From positions 84,646 to 148,645 of the forward strand of contig NZ_JAGQBA010000007.1 of assembly GCF_024345395.1 (NCBI RefSeq): a stretch of 64,000 bases of DNA, given 5' to 3'. Below are positions 9,033-19,511 of the stretch, piece after piece. Each line of letters starts with the position of its first letter. Position 1 is the stretch's first letter. The notes beneath the pieces are model-generated. The model did not search any database, was not told where the DNA came from, and worked only from the letters and a program-made list of their open reading frames with translations. The DNA comes from Cyanobium sp. Tous-M-B4. GTDB taxonomy: Bacteria > Cyanobacteriota > Cyanobacteriia > PCC-6307 > Cyanobiaceae. The translations under genes were made by a program, and so were the position numbers.

Positions 9033-9476
9033 ATGCTGAGTCCAAGACGCGTCAAATTCCGCAAACAACAGCGAGGCCGCATGCGCGGTGTCGCTACCCG
9101 GGGCAACACGATTGCCTTCGGAGAGTTTGCACTGCAGGCCCAGGAATGTGGCTGGATCACCTCCCGCCAGATTGAAGCCAGCCGCCGAGCCATGACCCGC
9201 CACGTCAAACGCGGCGGCAAAATCTGGATCCGGATCTTCCCTGACAAACCAGTCACGATGCGCGCCGCCGAAACCCGTATGGGTTCCGGTAAGGGCAACC
9301 CGGAATTCTGGGTGGCCGTTATCAAACCGGGGCGCATTCTGTTTGAAATGGGTGGTGCTGAAATCACCCCCGAGATCGCCAAGGAAGCCATGCGCCTGGC
9401 GCAGTTCAAGCTTCCCCTCAAGACCAAATTCCTGAGCCTGGCGGATCAGGAAAATGCAGCCCCAGTGGAGGCCTGA
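9033..9476 (+). CDS. rplP: 50S ribosomal protein L16
   Basis: L16 organises the A-site tRNA region of the large subunit. The 147 residues open [19 protein letters not shown] and contain [20 protein letters not shown] and [15 protein letters not shown], which are diagnostic. The gene is 16 nt after rpsC, and its last codons supply GGAGG for rpmC. Confidence 0.97.
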   Translation: MLSPRRVKFRKQQRGRMRGVATRGNTIAFGEFALQAQECGWITSRQIEASRRAMTRHVKRGGKIWIRIFPDKPVTMRAAETRMGSGKGNPEFWVAVIKPGRILFEMGGAEITPEIAKEAMRLAQFKLPLKTKFLSLADQENAAPVEA

Positions 9477-9479
9477 CCG

Positions 9480-9704
9480 ATGGCAAAACCCAACATCGCC
9501 GAGGTGCGCAAGCTCACCGGTGAACAGATCAACGAACAGGTCAACGCCACCCGGCGTGAACTGTTTGAGTTGCGCTTCCAGCAAGCCACCCGCCGGCTGG
9601 AAAATACTCACCGCTTCAAGCAGGCTCGCATCAAGCTGGCCCACCTGATGACGGTGCAGCAGGAGCAGCAACGCTCCGCCGCCACGGCTGCTTCAGCCTC
9701 CTGA
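9480..9704 (+). CDS. rpmC: 50S ribosomal protein L29
   Basis: L29 is a small helical-hairpin protein near the tunnel exit beside L23. The 74 residues include the [20 protein letters not shown] signature (helix 2). The ATG is 3 nt after the rplP stop. A short Ala/Ser-rich C-terminal tail extends past the usual helical end. Confidence 0.95.
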   Translation: MAKPNIAEVRKLTGEQINEQVNATRRELFELRFQQATRRLENTHRFKQARIKLAHLMTVQQEQQRSAATAASAS

Positions 9705-9720
9705 TACCCCCTCGATCCCC

Positions 9721-9972
9721 ATGGCACTCAAGGAAAGGGTCGGCACCGTCGTCAGCGACAAGATGGACAAAACGGTGGTGGTGGCGGTGGAAAACCGCTT
9801 CCCCCATCCCATCTATCAAAAGACGGTCAGCCGCACCACCCGTTACAAAGCCCACGATGAAGCGAACAGCTGCAAAGTGGGTGACCGGGTTCGCATCACC
9901 GAGACCCGCCCGCTCAGTCGCACCAAGCGCTGGACCGTGGCCGAAGTTCTCACCAACAGCACCGCCGGTTGA
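9721..9972 (+). CDS. rpsQ: 30S ribosomal protein S17
   Basis: S17 is an OB-fold 16S rRNA-binding primary assembly protein. The 83 residues start [20 protein letters not shown] and contain [19 protein letters not shown], typical of the family. It lies 16 nt after rpmC and 12 nt before rplN. Confidence 0.96.
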   Translation: MALKERVGTVVSDKMDKTVVVAVENRFPHPIYQKTVSRTTRYKAHDEANSCKVGDRVRITETRPLSRTKRWTVAEVLTNSTAG

Positions 9973-9984
9973 GGAGAACTCCTA

Positions 9985-10350
9985 ATGATCCAACAAGAAA
10001 CCTATTTAAACGTCGCTGATAACAGCGGCGCCAAGCGCATCCAATGCATCCGGGTGCTCGGCACCAACCGTCGCTACGCCCACGTTGGCGACGTGATCGT
10101 GGCAGCCGTCAAAGATGCCATGCCCAATATGGGCGTGAAAAAATCGGATGTGGTCAAGGCCGTAGTGGTGCGCACCAAAGCCACCCTGCGCCGTGACACC
10201 GGCAATTCAATCCGGTTTGACGACAACGCAGCCGTGATCTTGGGTAACGACAACAACCCCAAGGGAACCCGAGTCTTCGGCCCGGTTGCCCGTGAACTGC
10301 GCGAGCGCAACTTCACCAAGATCGTTTCCCTCGCCCCGGAGGTCATCTGA
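9985..10350 (+). CDS. rplN: 50S ribosomal protein L14
   Basis: L14 forms part of the inter-subunit bridge and of the GTPase-factor contact surface. The 121 residues start [19 protein letters not shown] and end [18 protein letters not shown] in the family manner. A GAGGAG lies just upstream of the ATG. Confidence 0.97.
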   Translation: MIQQETYLNVADNSGAKRIQCIRVLGTNRRYAHVGDVIVAAVKDAMPNMGVKKSDVVKAVVVRTKATLRRDTGNSIRFDDNAAVILGNDNNPKGTRVFGPVARELRERNFTKIVSLAPEVI

Positions 10351-10351
10351 A

Positions 10352-10708
10352 ATGGCGACCGCAACTCCCAAGGCAAAACCCGCTGAGCGCATCAAGATGC
10401 GCCTCAAAAAGGGTGACACCGTCCAGCTGATCTCCGGCAAGGACAAGGGCAAAACCGGAGAGGTGCTACGCACCCTTCCCTATGAAAATCGTGTCGTAGT
10501 GCAAGGAGTAAACCTGCGCACCCGCCACGTCAAGCCAACCCAGGAAGGCGAGAGTGGCCGCATCGTCACCGAGGAAGCCTCTGTGCATGCCTCGAATGTG
10601 ATGCTCTACTCCAGCTCAAAACAGGTGGCAAGCCGCGTCGAAATCGTGGTGGAGAAAGACGGCACTAAAAAGCGTCGCCTCAAGAAGACAGGAGAAATCC
10701 TCGATTGA
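10352..10708 (+). CDS. rplX: 50S ribosomal protein L24
   Basis: L24 is an assembly initiator with a KOW fold. The 118 residues include [20 protein letters not shown], the KOW signature, and [18 protein letters not shown]. The ATG lies one base after the rplN stop, with a GGAGG inside rplN. An earlier in-frame start within rplN was rejected. A 107-bp gap follows before rplE. Confidence 0.96.
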   Translation: MATATPKAKPAERIKMRLKKGDTVQLISGKDKGKTGEVLRTLPYENRVVVQGVNLRTRHVKPTQEGESGRIVTEEASVHASNVMLYSSSKQVASRVEIVVEKDGTKKRRLKKTGEILD

Positions 10709-10815
10709 GCTCCAGAAGCGTGCCTTGCGATCGCTCGCACAGGCCCCGCCAACTTCAACTCCAGTCCCTGTCAGCCTTCTGACCCAGACCAGAAGCGCAC
10801 CCCCCTCTCCCCGTC

Positions 10816-11355
10816 ATGTCACTGAAAAAGCGCTACCGGGAGTCGATTCAGCCCATACTCCTCAAGGACCTGAATCTCTCCAATATTCACGAAGTTCCCA
10901 AGGTGGTGAAAGTCACCATCAACAGGGGCCTCGGTGAAGCCGCCCAGAATGCCAAAGCCCTCGAGGCCTCAATCACCGAACTGGCTACAATCACTGGCCA
11001 AAAAGTGGTGGTGACTCGAGCCAAAAAGGCAATCGCTGGCTTCAAAATTCGCCAGGGGATGCCAATCGGTGTCGCCGTCACCCTGCGTGGTGAGCGGATG
11101 TATGCCTTCCTGGAGCGCCTGATCAATCTTGCTCTGCCCCGCATCCGCGACTTCCGCGGTGTGAGCCCCAAGAGCTTTGACGGCCGGGGGAATTACACCC
11201 TGGGGATCCGCGAACAAATCATTTTCCCTGAGATCTCCTTCGACAAAATCGATGCGATCCGGGGGATGGACGTCACGATTGTGACCAACGCCCGTAACGA
11301 CGAAGAGGGCAGGGCCCTCCTCCGCGAGATGGGAATGCCGTTCCGCAGCAACTGA
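10816..11355 (+). CDS. rplE: 50S ribosomal protein L5
   Basis: L5 binds 5S rRNA and the P-site tRNA elbow. The 179 residues include [38 protein letters not shown] and [16 protein letters not shown], all diagnostic. It follows a 107-bp gap containing a HIP1 octamer at 10727 but no clear promoter, so it is probably transcribed from upstream. Confidence 0.97.
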   Translation: MSLKKRYRESIQPILLKDLNLSNIHEVPKVVKVTINRGLGEAAQNAKALEASITELATITGQKVVVTRAKKAIAGFKIRQGMPIGVAVTLRGERMYAFLERLINLALPRIRDFRGVSPKSFDGRGNYTLGIREQIIFPEISFDKIDAIRGMDVTIVTNARNDEEGRALLREMGMPFRSN

Positions 11356-11374
11356 GCCCTCTTCGGACCCGACC

Positions 11375-11776
11375 ATGGCCAATCACGACCCAATTTCAGA
11401 CATGCTCACCCGCATTCGCAATGCGAGTGAGAAGCGCCACGAGACCACCAAGATTCCTGCATCCCGACTGGTGCGTAACGTCGCCAATGTGCTGCAGCAG
11501 GAAGGCTTCATTGCCGCAATCACCGAAGAAGGTGAAGGCGTCATGAAGCACTTGGTGCTTGAGCTCAAGTACAGCGGCAAGCATCGCCAGCCCACGATTC
11601 GCTCTGTACAGCGAGTCAGCAAGCCAGGCCTGCGCATCTACAAGAACAATCGCCAGCTGCCCAAAGTTTTGGGCGGCCTGGGAGTTGCCATCATCTCTAC
11701 GTCGAAAGGGGTGATGAGCGACCGCGATGCCCGTAAGCAGGGCGTCGGTGGCGAAGTGCTTTGCTACGTCTACTGA
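11375..11776 (+). CDS. rpsH: 30S ribosomal protein S8
   Basis: S8 binds the central domain of 16S rRNA and is the spc-operon regulator in E. coli. The 133 residues include [14 protein letters not shown] at the N-terminus and [20 protein letters not shown] at the C-terminus. rpsN (S14), which precedes rpsH in E. coli, is absent here, as I recall for cyanobacterial clusters. Confidence 0.97.
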   Translation: MANHDPISDMLTRIRNASEKRHETTKIPASRLVRNVANVLQQEGFIAAITEEGEGVMKHLVLELKYSGKHRQPTIRSVQRVSKPGLRIYKNNRQLPKVLGGLGVAIISTSKGVMSDRDARKQGVGGEVLCYVY

Positions 11777-11793
11777 ATCTGGGAGATTGATCC

Positions 11794-12333
11794 ATGTCTC
11801 GTATTGGTAAAGCGCCGATTCCCCTCCCCGACAAGGTGAGTGTCAGCCTCAATGGCTTGGCAGTCACCGTGAAGGGGCCTAAGGGCGAACTCAGCCGCAC
11901 CCTGCCCGAAGGGGTGCAGATCTCCCAGGACGGCAACACCCTGGTGGTGAGCCCCAGCAGCGAAACCCGTCGCTCCCGCGAGCGCCACGGTCTCTGCCGC
12001 ACGCTTGTCGCCAACATGGTGGAAGGCGTCAGCCAGGGATACACCCGCAAGCTGGAAATCATTGGCGTGGGCTACCGCGCCGCCGTCCAAGGCACAAAGC
12101 TTGTGGTCTCAGCTGGCTACAGCCACCAAGTGGAGATGGTGCCCCCCGAGGGCGTCACCTTCGCCGTAGAGGGAAACACCACCGTGTTTGTCTCAGGTGC
12201 CAACAAGGAATTGGTGGGCAACGAAGCTGCCAAGGTGCGTGCCATTCGTCCACCTGAGCCTTACAAGGGCAAGGGCATCAAGTACGAGGGTGAGCGCATC
12301 CTGCGCAAGGCCGGTAAGACCGGTAAGAAATGA
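11794..12333 (+). CDS. rplF: 50S ribosomal protein L6
   Basis: L6 is a two-domain protein near the factor-binding centre. The 179 residues start [17 protein letters not shown] and contain [18 protein letters not shown] near the C-terminus, the L6 signature. A GGGAG Shine-Dalgarno precedes the ATG. Confidence 0.97.
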   Translation: MSRIGKAPIPLPDKVSVSLNGLAVTVKGPKGELSRTLPEGVQISQDGNTLVVSPSSETRRSRERHGLCRTLVANMVEGVSQGYTRKLEIIGVGYRAAVQGTKLVVSAGYSHQVEMVPPEGVTFAVEGNTTVFVSGANKELVGNEAAKVRAIRPPEPYKGKGIKYEGERILRKAGKTGKK

Positions 12334-12365
12334 GGTCTGCCTGAGCGTCGTTACCCTGTATCGCA

Positions 12366-12731
12366 ATGTCATCCATCTCCCGCAAACAGCAGACCCAGAA
12401 GCGTCACCGCCGCCTGCGTCGTCAGCTCACTGGCACGTCCTCCCGCCCCCGGTTGGCCGTGTTCCGCTCCAACAACCACATCTACGCCCAAGTCATCGAC
12501 GACGACGCCCAGAACACCCTCTGTGCGGCTTCGACCCTCGACAAGGACCTGCGCACCAACCTCGACGCCAGCTCTACCTGTGATGCCTCCGTGGCGGTAG
12601 GCGAGCTGGTAGCCAAACGGGCGCTCGCCCAGGGCATCCAGCAGGTGGTCTTCGATCGAGGCGGCAACCTGTACCACGGCCGGGTCAAGGCCCTGGCTGA
12701 CGCCGCCCGGGAAGCGGGCCTTCAGTTCTGA
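12366..12731 (+). CDS. rplR: 50S ribosomal protein L18
   Basis: L18 binds 5S rRNA with L5 and L25. The 121 residues include [20 protein letters not shown] (basic 5S-binding N-terminus) and the C-terminal [20 protein letters not shown] signature. It sits 32 nt after rplF. Confidence 0.97.
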   Translation: MSSISRKQQTQKRHRRLRRQLTGTSSRPRLAVFRSNNHIYAQVIDDDAQNTLCAASTLDKDLRTNLDASSTCDASVAVGELVAKRALAQGIQQVVFDRGGNLYHGRVKALADAAREAGLQF

Positions 12732-12745
12732 TCCCTGCTCTCACC

Positions 12746-13399
12746 ATGACCGAAACCAACGATCAAGTTCAGTCCAACGACATCCCGGCCGCGTCGGATG
12801 TACCTGCTGCTGCCGAAGGCCAGCAGGATCGCCGCGGTGGTCGGGCTGAAGGCCGAGGCGGCGATAGCCGTCGCGGTGGCGGCCGCGGGCGCGACAACCG
12901 TCGCGGCCAGGAGCGCGACTCCGAATGGCAGGAGCGGGTGGTGCAAATCCGCCGCGTCTCCAAGACCGTTAAAGGCGGCAAGAAGATGAGCTTCCGGGCC
13001 ATCGTTGTCGTTGGCAACGAGAAGGGCCAAGTAGGTGTGGGCGTCGGCAAGGCCGGCGACGTGATCGGCGCAGTCCGCAAGGGCGTAGCCGATGGCAAGA
13101 AGCACCTGGTCAAGGTGCCCCTAACCCGTCACAGTTCCATCCCCACCCTCAGCAACGGCCGCGACGGTGCCGCCAGCGTGCTGATCCGCCCGGCAGCGCC
13201 CGGAACCGGGGTGATTGCGGGCGGCTCGATCCGCACGGTGCTTGAACTGGCCGGCATCAAAAATGTGCTGGCCAAGCGCCTCGGATCCAAGACCCCCCTC
13301 AACAATGCCCGCGCTGCGATGGAGGCTTTGGCCGGCCTTCGCACCCACAAGGAGACCGCCAAGGAGCGGGGCATCTCCCTTGAGCAGATCTACTCCTAA
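12746..13399 (+). CDS. rpsE: 30S ribosomal protein S5 with RGG-rich N-terminal extension
   Basis: S5 acts in decoding fidelity and in the mRNA entry helicase. The 217-residue product is longer than the roughly 167 of E. coli because of an N-terminal extension of about 55 residues rich in Arg and Gly, with RGG and RRGG repeats, before the conserved [20 protein letters not shown] recall a similar extension in marine Synechococcus. The core keeps [20 protein letters not shown] and ends GISLEQIYS. rpmD (L30) is missing between this gene and rplO. Confidence 0.96.
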   Translation: MTETNDQVQSNDIPAASDVPAAAEGQQDRRGGRAEGRGGDSRRGGGRGRDNRRGQERDSEWQERVVQIRRVSKTVKGGKKMSFRAIVVVGNEKGQVGVGVGKAGDVIGAVRKGVADGKKHLVKVPLTRHSSIPTLSNGRDGAASVLIRPAAPGTGVIAGGSIRTVLELAGIKNVLAKRLGSKTPLNNARAAMEALAGLRTHKETAKERGISLEQIYS

Positions 13400-13408
13400 G
13401 GCCTCGCC

Positions 13409-13858
13409 ATGACGTTAAATCTCCAGTCCCTAAAACCCAACGCTGGCGCCCGGCGCCGCAAGCTCCGCAAGGGTCGCGGCATTGCGGCAGGCCAGGGCGC
13501 CAGCTGCGGTTTCGGCATGCGCGGCCAGAAGTCCCGCTCGGGTCGTCCGACCCGTCCTGGCTTCGAAGGTGGCCAAATGCCTCTCTACCGCCGCATCCCC
13601 AAGCTCAAGCACTTTGAGCTGGTCAACCAAAAGGAGTTCACGATCATCAACGTGGCCAAGCTCGCCGACTGCAAAGCCGGCAGCACTATCAGCCTCGATT
13701 CCCTGGTGAAGGAAGGTCTCGTGACCAGCCCCAAGCATCCCCTCAAGGTGCTTGGCAACGGTGAACTCTCCGTCAAGCTCACCGTGCAGGCCGCCGCATT
13801 TACTGCCAGCGCCCGCACCAAGATCGAAGCTGCCGGTGGCAGCTGCGAAGTCATCTGA
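13409..13858 (+). CDS. rplO: 50S ribosomal protein L15
   Basis: L15 is a late-assembly protein that contacts several 23S rRNA domains. The 149 residues show the basic Gly-rich N-terminus ([18 protein letters not shown]) and [19 protein letters not shown], both diagnostic. The ATG is 9 nt after rpsE. A possible attenuator lies between this gene and secY. Confidence 0.96.
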   Translation: MTLNLQSLKPNAGARRRKLRKGRGIAAGQGASCGFGMRGQKSRSGRPTRPGFEGGQMPLYRRIPKLKHFELVNQKEFTIINVAKLADCKAGSTISLDSLVKEGLVTSPKHPLKVLGNGELSVKLTVQAAAFTASARTKIEAAGGSCEVI

Positions 13859-13873
13859 TCGCCTTGCGGGCCT

Positions 13874-13940
13874 CCGCCCTAAGGTCTGAGCCGTCCAGTC
13901 GAGCCCCGGGCACGCCACGGGTCTTGATGGGCGGTTTTTT
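13874..13940 (+). terminator. Possible attenuator/terminator between rplO and secY
   Basis: CCGCCC at 13874 can pair with GGGCGG at 13929, which is followed at once by six T. The 49-nt loop contains further GC-rich pairing such as GCCCCGGGC. The long loop makes it weaker than a simple hairpin, but the T-run in this GC-rich context is notable. It may lower secY expression relative to the ribosomal genes. Confidence 0.4.
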
Positions 13941-13960
13941 CATGTCCATCACACGCCGCC

Positions 13961-15280
13961 ATGCTTGTTAGCCGGGGTCGCAACCCAAGTGCCGGGGAAA
14001 TCCTCAGCCAACTGATCCAGTCGAAGGGACTACGCGACCGGGTGCTAACCACCCTCGGCCTGCTGCTGCTGGTCCGGCTGGGCATCTACATCCCGATGCC
14101 AGGCATCGACCGGGTGGCCTTTCAGCAGTTCCTCTCCCAGGGCGGTCAGCTGATCGGGTTCCTGGACATCTTCACTGGGGGCGGCCTATCCACCCTCGGC
14201 GTTTTTGCTCTGGGCATCCTGCCTTTCATCAACGCCTCGATCATCATTCAGCTGCTGACCGCAGCCCTGCCCCAACTGGAGGACCTCCAGAAGAATGAGG
14301 GCGAGGCCGGTCGGCGCAAGATCGCCCAGATCACCCGCTACGTGGCTCTGGGCTGGGGCATCCTGCAGAGCCTGGTCTTTGCCCTGATCCTGCGGCAATA
14401 CGCCACAGAGGGCCTATCGGAGCCGGTGTTTGTAATCCAGACGGCCCTCGCCCTGGTGACCGGCTCCATGGTGGTGATGTGGATCAGCGAGGTAATCACC
14501 GAGCGGGGCATCGGTCAAGGCGCCTCGCTCGTGATCTTCGTCAACATCGTGGCCACCCTGCCCAAGGCCCTGGGATCAACGATCGAGCTGGCCCAAAGCG
14601 GTGACCGCAGCACAGTTGGCGGAATCGTAGTCCTGGTGCTGGTTTTCCTGTTGACGATCGTGGGGATCATCTTTGTACAGGAAGGCAACCGCCGCATCCC
14701 AATTGTGAGCGCCAAGCGCCAAGTGGGCGGGGCAGGGGTGCTTGCAGCACGTCAGAGCTACCTGCCGCTGAAGCTCAACGCCGGCGGCGTGATGCCGATC
14801 ATTTTTGCCTCGGCAGTGGTGTTTCTGCCGCTCACCATTGCCAACCTGACCCGCAACCCTTGGCTGATCAAGTTGGCGGGATACCTCAACCCCAACAGCA
14901 GCACCCCCTGGCTGTACGCCTTGGTGTTCTTCGGCCTGATCTGCGGCTTCGGCTTCTTCTACGCCTCACTCACCGTGAACCCGGTGGACATCGCCACCAA
15001 CCTCAAACGCAGTGGGGTTGCGATCCCTGGCGTGCGGCCCGGCTCTGCCACTGCCAGCTATCTGAGCGGCGTGCAAAACCGACTTACCCTGCTCGGCGGC
15101 CTGTTCCTCGGCGCCGTTGCGATCATCCCCTCAGCAGTGGAAGGGGCCACCCAGGTGCGCACCTTCCAGGGGCTCGGGGCCACCTCCCTACTGATTCTTG
15201 TGGGCGTTGCGATCGACACAGCCAAACAGGTGCAGACCTACGTGATCTCCCAGCGCTACGAGGGCATGGTGCGGCAGTGA
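13961..15280 (+). CDS. secY: Preprotein translocase subunit SecY
   Basis: SecY is the channel of the Sec translocon in the plasma and thylakoid membranes. The 439-residue product has about ten hydrophobic helices. Diagnostic segments include RLGIYIPMPGIDRVAFQQF near TM1, LGILPFINASIIIQLL, and RPGSATASYLSGVQNRLT in the cytosolic loop that contacts the ribosome and SecA. It starts 102 nt after rplO and is followed by adk. Confidence 0.97.
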   Translation: MLVSRGRNPSAGEILSQLIQSKGLRDRVLTTLGLLLLVRLGIYIPMPGIDRVAFQQFLSQGGQLIGFLDIFTGGGLSTLGVFALGILPFINASIIIQLLTAALPQLEDLQKNEGEAGRRKIAQITRYVALGWGILQSLVFALILRQYATEGLSEPVFVIQTALALVTGSMVVMWISEVITERGIGQGASLVIFVNIVATLPKALGSTIELAQSGDRSTVGGIVVLVLVFLLTIVGIIFVQEGNRRIPIVSAKRQVGGAGVLAARQSYLPLKLNAGGVMPIIFASAVVFLPLTIANLTRNPWLIKLAGYLNPNSSTPWLYALVFFGLICGFGFFYASLTVNPVDIATNLKRSGVAIPGVRPGSATASYLSGVQNRLTLLGGLFLGAVAIIPSAVEGATQVRTFQGLGATSLLILVGVAIDTAKQVQTYVISQRYEGMVRQ

Positions 15281-15341
15281 CCACCAGCCCCTTGCCTGCG
15301 GGCCTCGCAGCCACCCCTTCCTCCAACTCGAAAGTTCAGCG

Positions 15342-15902
15342 ATGAAGCAACGTCTCCTCTTCCTTGGCCCCCCCGGCGCTGGTAAGGGCACCCAAGCCCA
15401 GCAACTGGCCGCCGATCGCCAGCTGCTGCACCTCTCTACGGGAGACCTGCTGAGGGCTGAGGTAGCTGCTGGCAGCGATCTGGGCAAGGAAGCCGAGGCG
15501 GTGATGGCCCGTGGTGAGCTTGTGAGCGATGCGCTGGTGCTGGCGATCGTGCGTGGCCGACTGGAGGCGCTGGCCGCCAGCGGTGGCGGCGGCTGGTTAT
15601 TGGATGGCTTCCCCCGCAACCTCGCTCAAGCAGAGGCTCTGGGGCTGTTGCTCGATGAGCTGCAGCAACCGATCGAGCTGGTGGTGCTGATGGAGCTCGA
15701 CGACGCCGTCTTGATCCAAAGGCTCCTGAGCCGTGGGCGCTCTGACGACAACGAAAGCGTGATTCGCCACCGACTAGACGTCTATCGGGAACAGACCGCA
15801 CCCCTGATTCACCACTATCAGCAGCTTGACTTGCTCCAATCCATTGAGGCCAATGGCAGCGTCGATGCGATCGCCGAACGGATCGCCGCCCTGCTCGGCT
15901 GA
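15342..15902 (+). CDS. adk: Adenylate kinase
   Basis: Adenylate kinase interconverts ATP and AMP with two ADP. The P-loop GPPGAGKGT lies at residues 9-17, and LLDGFPRNLAQAEAL is the AMP-binding signature. At 186 residues it is the short form lacking a full LID domain and the zinc Cys cluster. The secY-adk order is conserved across bacteria. infA and map, often found here, are absent. Confidence 0.96.
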   Translation: MKQRLLFLGPPGAGKGTQAQQLAADRQLLHLSTGDLLRAEVAAGSDLGKEAEAVMARGELVSDALVLAIVRGRLEALAASGGGGWLLDGFPRNLAQAEALGLLLDELQQPIELVVLMELDDAVLIQRLLSRGRSDDNESVIRHRLDVYREQTAPLIHHYQQLDLLQSIEANGSVDAIAERIAALLG

Positions 15903-15967
15903 ATCACTGAAGGGTGTTGACCCGTGTGGTAGGTTGTCGGTTTGCAAATTAGGAGAGCACAACTCCC

Positions 15968-16081
15968 ATGAAGGTGCGTGCCTCGGTCAAGAGAATGTGC
16001 GACAAATGCCGGGTGATTCGTCGCCACGGCCGGGTGATGGTGATCTGCACCAACCCCAAGCACAAACAGCGCCAAGGCTGA
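15968..16081 (+). CDS. rpmJ: 50S ribosomal protein L36
   Basis: A 37-residue protein, [14 protein letters not shown] onward, keeping the zinc-binding Cys11, Cys14, Cys27 and His32 of the C+ form of L36. It binds near the 23S rRNA central protuberance. A clean AGGAG precedes the ATG. It lies in its usual place between adk and rpsM. Confidence 0.96.
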   Translation: MKVRASVKRMCDKCRVIRRHGRVMVICTNPKHKQRQG

Positions 16082-16172
16082 CCAGCCCTAGCCCGCCCCC
16101 TTGGGGGCCAGCTGTGCATCATTTCCCCGCTCCGCTCAGGCGGAGCCCCTTGCCCCCTCATCGAATTCCTAC

Positions 16173-16538
16173 GTGGCTCGGATTGCCGGCGTTGATATCC
16201 CACGCGAAAAGCGCGTTGAGATTGCCCTCACCTACGTGTATGGCATCGGTCTTACCCGTGCCCAGAAGATTCTGGCCAAATCCGGTGTCAGCCCAGACAT
16301 CCGGGTAAAAGACCTCAGCGACGCCGACGTACAGAAGTTGCGCGGTGCTGCAGAAACCTTCACCCTCGAAGGCGACCTGCGCCGTCAAGAGGGCATGGCC
16401 CTCAAGCGCCTCCAAGACATCGGCTGCGTACGCGGTCGCCGCCATCGCATGGGTCTGCCCGTGCGTGGCCAGCGCACACGCACCAATGCGCGCACCCGGC
16501 GTGGTGCTCGCAAAACCGTGGCCGGCAAGAAGAAGTAA
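16173..16538 (+). CDS. rpsM: 30S ribosomal protein S13
   Basis: S13 lies in the head of the small subunit, contacting P-site tRNA and the L5 bridge. The 121 residues start at a GTG with [20 protein letters not shown], the family N-terminus. [18 protein letters not shown] marks the tRNA-contacting C-terminus. An in-frame start at 16101 would add residues foreign to the family and was rejected. Confidence 0.95.
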   Translation: MARIAGVDIPREKRVEIALTYVYGIGLTRAQKILAKSGVSPDIRVKDLSDADVQKLRGAAETFTLEGDLRRQEGMALKRLQDIGCVRGRRHRMGLPVRGQRTRTNARTRRGARKTVAGKKK

Positions 16539-16655
16539 GGCCTCCCCTTCCTTCACCTGCTCCCACCCTGCCGCCAACTGCGTAAGCGACCGGCGTCACC
16601 AGGGTGCCCCCCGACGTTCCCCTGATCACCTCCTGCACCAGCAGGCCTTTCCGCC

Positions 16656-17048
16656 ATGGCAAAGCCAGCCAAAAAATCCGGCGCCAAGAAAACGAAGCGC
16701 AACGTCCCCAACGGCGTTGCCCACATTCAGAGCACCTTCAACAACACGATCGTGTCGATCACTGACACGGCCGGAGAGGTCATCTCCTGGAGTTCGGCCG
16801 GGGCCAGCGGCTTCAAAGGAGCCCGTAAGGGCACGCCCTTTGCCGCCCAAACCGCAGCTGAAGCCGCCGCCCGTCGGGCCCTCGAGCAGGGCATGCGCCA
16901 GATCGAAGTCCTGGTAAGGGGTCCTGGTTCAGGCCGCGAAACCGCAATCCGAGCCCTACAGGTGGCCGGCCTTGAAATCACCCTGATCCGCGACGTGACT
17001 CCCCTTCCCCACAACGGTTGCCGTCGCTCCAAGCGCCGTCGCGTCTGA
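16656..17048 (+). CDS. rpsK: 30S ribosomal protein S11
   Basis: S11 forms the platform near the E-site mRNA. The 130 residues include [18 protein letters not shown] and [15 protein letters not shown], both diagnostic, and end in the basic [13 protein letters not shown]. It lies 117 nt after rpsM with no clear promoter between. Confidence 0.97.
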   Translation: MAKPAKKSGAKKTKRNVPNGVAHIQSTFNNTIVSITDTAGEVISWSSAGASGFKGARKGTPFAAQTAAEAAARRALEQGMRQIEVLVRGPGSGRETAIRALQVAGLEITLIRDVTPLPHNGCRRSKRRRV

Positions 17049-17104
17049 GTCGTCGTTTCGTTCCTGCCCCCTGGGCTTTCTCCAACCTTTCGACCCTTCA
17101 GACC

Positions 17105-18043
17105 GTGTTGCATTACCAAATCGATCGCATTGAGCATCAGGTCGCGGAAGACCGATCCCAGACCGGCACCTTCCTGATCGGCCCGCTCGATCGCGGCCAG
17201 GCCACCACGCTTGGCAATGCCCTGCGACGCGTCCTGATCGGCAGCCTCGAAGGCAGTGCCATCACCGCCGTACGCATTTCCGGAGTCAACCACGAGTACG
17301 CCACCGTGCCCGGGGTTCGTGAAGACGTGCTCGACATTCTGCTCAACTGCAAGCAAATCTCCGTTAGCAGCCGCAACCGCGAGCTGGAGATCGGCCGCCT
17401 AGTGGTGAATGGACCCGCGACGGTTACCGCCGCGGATCTGCAGTTCTCCTCCCAGGTGCAGGTAATCGATGCAGATCGCCTGATCGCCACCGTGGCTGAA
17501 GGCCACAGCCTCGAAATGGAGGTACACGTGGAGCGTGGTGTTGGCTATCGCCCTGTCAATCGCCACAGCGAAGACACCAGCGCCATCGACCTGCTTCAGA
17601 TCGATGCTGTGTTCAAGCCCGTGCGCCGGGTCAACTACACGGTGGATGAAACCGCCGTTGGCGAAGGTGGATCCGCTCGCGAAAGACTGCGCCTGGAGAT
17701 AGAAACCAATGGCAGCGTCACACCAGACGACGCCATGGCCCAATCAGCCAACCAGCTGATCGGTCTGTTCCAGCCCCTGGCCAGCTTGACCATGGTGGAA
17801 GAGCCCGGCCTAGAGCCCGAGCCCTCCGCCGAGGCCCAAATACCCCTCGAAGAACTCAACCTCTCCGTGCGGGCCTACAACTGCCTGAAGCGCGCCCAGG
17901 TCAACTCCGTGTCCGACCTGATGGGCTTCAGCTACGAAGATCTGCTGGAGATCAAAAACTTCGGCTCCAAGTCAGCCGACGAGGTGATCGAAGCGCTGGA
18001 GCGCATCGGCATCACCCTGCCCCAGAGCCGCACTAGCGCCTGA
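17105..18043 (+). CDS. rpoA: RNA polymerase alpha subunit
   Basis: The alpha subunit nucleates core polymerase assembly, and its C-terminal domain contacts UP elements and activators. I chose the GTG at 17105 (product begins with HYQIDRIEH after one residue), giving 312 residues, the usual cyanobacterial length; an earlier ATG at 17018 lies inside rps[21 protein letters not shown] is the dimerisation signature. The C-terminal domain spans about residues 245-310 ([19 protein letters not shown], then [15 protein letters not shown]). Confidence 0.96.
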   Translation: MLHYQIDRIEHQVAEDRSQTGTFLIGPLDRGQATTLGNALRRVLIGSLEGSAITAVRISGVNHEYATVPGVREDVLDILLNCKQISVSSRNRELEIGRLVVNGPATVTAADLQFSSQVQVIDADRLIATVAEGHSLEMEVHVERGVGYRPVNRHSEDTSAIDLLQIDAVFKPVRRVNYTVDETAVGEGGSARERLRLEIETNGSVTPDDAMAQSANQLIGLFQPLASLTMVEEPGLEPEPSAEAQIPLEELNLSVRAYNCLKRAQVNSVSDLMGFSYEDLLEIKNFGSKSADEVIEALERIGITLPQSRTSA

Positions 18044-18087
18044 TCGGCGGCCCCTTTACCGACAGCCTTCTCACCTGAGTCAGCCCT

Positions 18088-18438
18088 ATGAGACACCAGT
18101 GCCGAGTCCCCATGTTGGGACGCCCCGCCGACCAACGCAAAGCCATGCTGCGGGGTCTCACCACCCAGCTGATCCGCGAAGGTCGAGTTACCACGACCAA
18201 AGCCCGTGCCAAAGCGTTGCGCGATGAAGCTGAGCGCATGATCAGCCTGGCCAAGGACGGCAGCCTGTCTGCCCGTCGCCGCGCCATTGGCTACATCTAT
18301 GACAAGCAGTTGGTTCATGCCCTGTTTGACAAAGCCCAAGACCGCTATGGCGAGCGCCAAGGTGGCTACACCCGCATCATCCGCACCGTTCCCCGCCGCG
18401 GCGACAACGCCGAGATGGCCATCATCGAACTGGTCTAA
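18088..18438 (+). CDS. rplQ: 50S ribosomal protein L17
   Basis: L17 lies at the tunnel exit and is the last gene of the classic alpha operon. The 116 residues include [20 protein letters not shown] and [20 protein letters not shown], both diagnostic. A strong terminator follows 32 bases after the stop. Confidence 0.97.
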   Translation: MRHQCRVPMLGRPADQRKAMLRGLTTQLIREGRVTTTKARAKALRDEAERMISLAKDGSLSARRRAIGYIYDKQLVHALFDKAQDRYGERQGGYTRIIRTVPRRGDNAEMAIIELV

Positions 18439-18469
18439 ACCTCTCCCCGTCTGGAGAGATCCCAAACTG

Positions 18470-18500
18470 CCGCGGTGGCGTAAGCCCACCGCGGTTTTTT
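18470..18500 (+). terminator. Rho-independent terminator after rplQ
   Basis: CCGCGGTGG and CCACCGCGG form a perfect 9-bp stem with a 7-nt loop, followed by TTTTTT. It should end most transcripts of the ribosomal/rpoA operon just before truA. Confidence 0.88.
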
Positions 18501-18509
18501 AATGGCTGC

Positions 18510-19361
18510 ATGGTGCCCGTGCTGACTCCCGCCCCCGCCCTGCGCCGCATCGCTCTTTGCCTGCAATACGACGGCTCCGCGTACTGCGGCTGGCAGCGGC
18601 AACGCAATGCCCACAGCGTGCAGCAGACCCTGGAGCAAGCGATAGCTGGGCTTGACCCCCAGGGACCCAACCGCACCATGGCTGCTGGCCGCACCGATAC
18701 GGGCGTGCATGCTGCTGCCCAGGTGGCACACTTCGAAGCTGCTGGGCCAATTCCGCCGGAGCGCTGGGCCAAGGCCCTCAATGGTCGGCTACCGGCCACG
18801 ATTCGCATCCGGGCGGCTGTAGAGGTTGAACCCAGCTGGCACGCCCGCTTTAGCGCTAGCTACCGGCGGTATCGCTACACGATCTACAACGCCCGCACCC
18901 CCAACCTGTTCCTGGCCCCCTGGAGCTGGCACCGCTATCAGCGCCGGCTAGATGAACAAGCCATGGGCCAGGTCCTGGAGGCCATGCTGGGCGAACACGA
19001 CTTTTCTGCCTTTCAACGAGCGGGCAGCAGCCGCGCCCACGGCCGAACCACCCTTCAGGAGGTGCGTTTGGAGCGCCAGGGTGACCTGATCAGCGTCGAG
19101 TTGCAAGCCAGCGGTTTTCTGTACGGCATGGTGCGTCTGGTGCTGAGCCAACTCGTGGCGGTTGGCGAGGGGCGGCTCAGCGGCGCCGACTTCGAGCGCC
19201 GCTGGCGCGAGTGCCAGCGCGTTGAAGTGAAAGAGGCAGCACCACCTCAGGGCCTCTGCCTGCTGCGGGTGGGGTACCCCAAACCAGTATTCCCTCAAGC
19301 AGCCTGGTATGATTGCCAACCGCGGTATCAGCTCGAGATTTCCGATTCTCCGGATCTCTAA
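18510..19361 (+). CDS. truA: tRNA pseudouridine(38-40) synthase TruA
   Basis: TruA converts uridines 38-40 of tRNA anticodon arms to pseudouridine. The 283 residues include the catalytic motif [11 protein letters not shown] with Asp63, and [14 protein letters not shown] near the N-terminus. The ATG is only 10 nt past the terminator T-run, so expression depends on readthrough or on a promoter inside the upstream region. It separates the alpha operon from rplM-rpsI, an arrangement common in bacteria. Confidence 0.95.
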   Translation: MVPVLTPAPALRRIALCLQYDGSAYCGWQRQRNAHSVQQTLEQAIAGLDPQGPNRTMAAGRTDTGVHAAAQVAHFEAAGPIPPERWAKALNGRLPATIRIRAAVEVEPSWHARFSASYRRYRYTIYNARTPNLFLAPWSWHRYQRRLDEQAMGQVLEAMLGEHDFSAFQRAGSSRAHGRTTLQEVRLERQGDLISVELQASGFLYGMVRLVLSQLVAVGEGRLSGADFERRWRECQRVEVKEAAPPQGLCLLRVGYPKPVFPQAAWYDCQPRYQLEISDSPDL

Positions 19362-19511
19362 CCTGGTTTAGCCCAGCCTTTCGTCAGTTCAGCGCAGCTA
19401 CCTCCTGGGGGCGCGCCGGCCAGGCGGTAAGGTCACTGAATCCGGGCGTTGGGTTTCCAACGACCAGCTGTCCTGCCCCACTTCCGGCCTGCCGGTGCCT
19501 GATCAGGCGAA

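Noticed and set aside
8240..9427. 395-codon minus-strand frame across rpsC-rplP
   Set aside because: Antisense shadow of conserved genes; composition follows the complementary codons.
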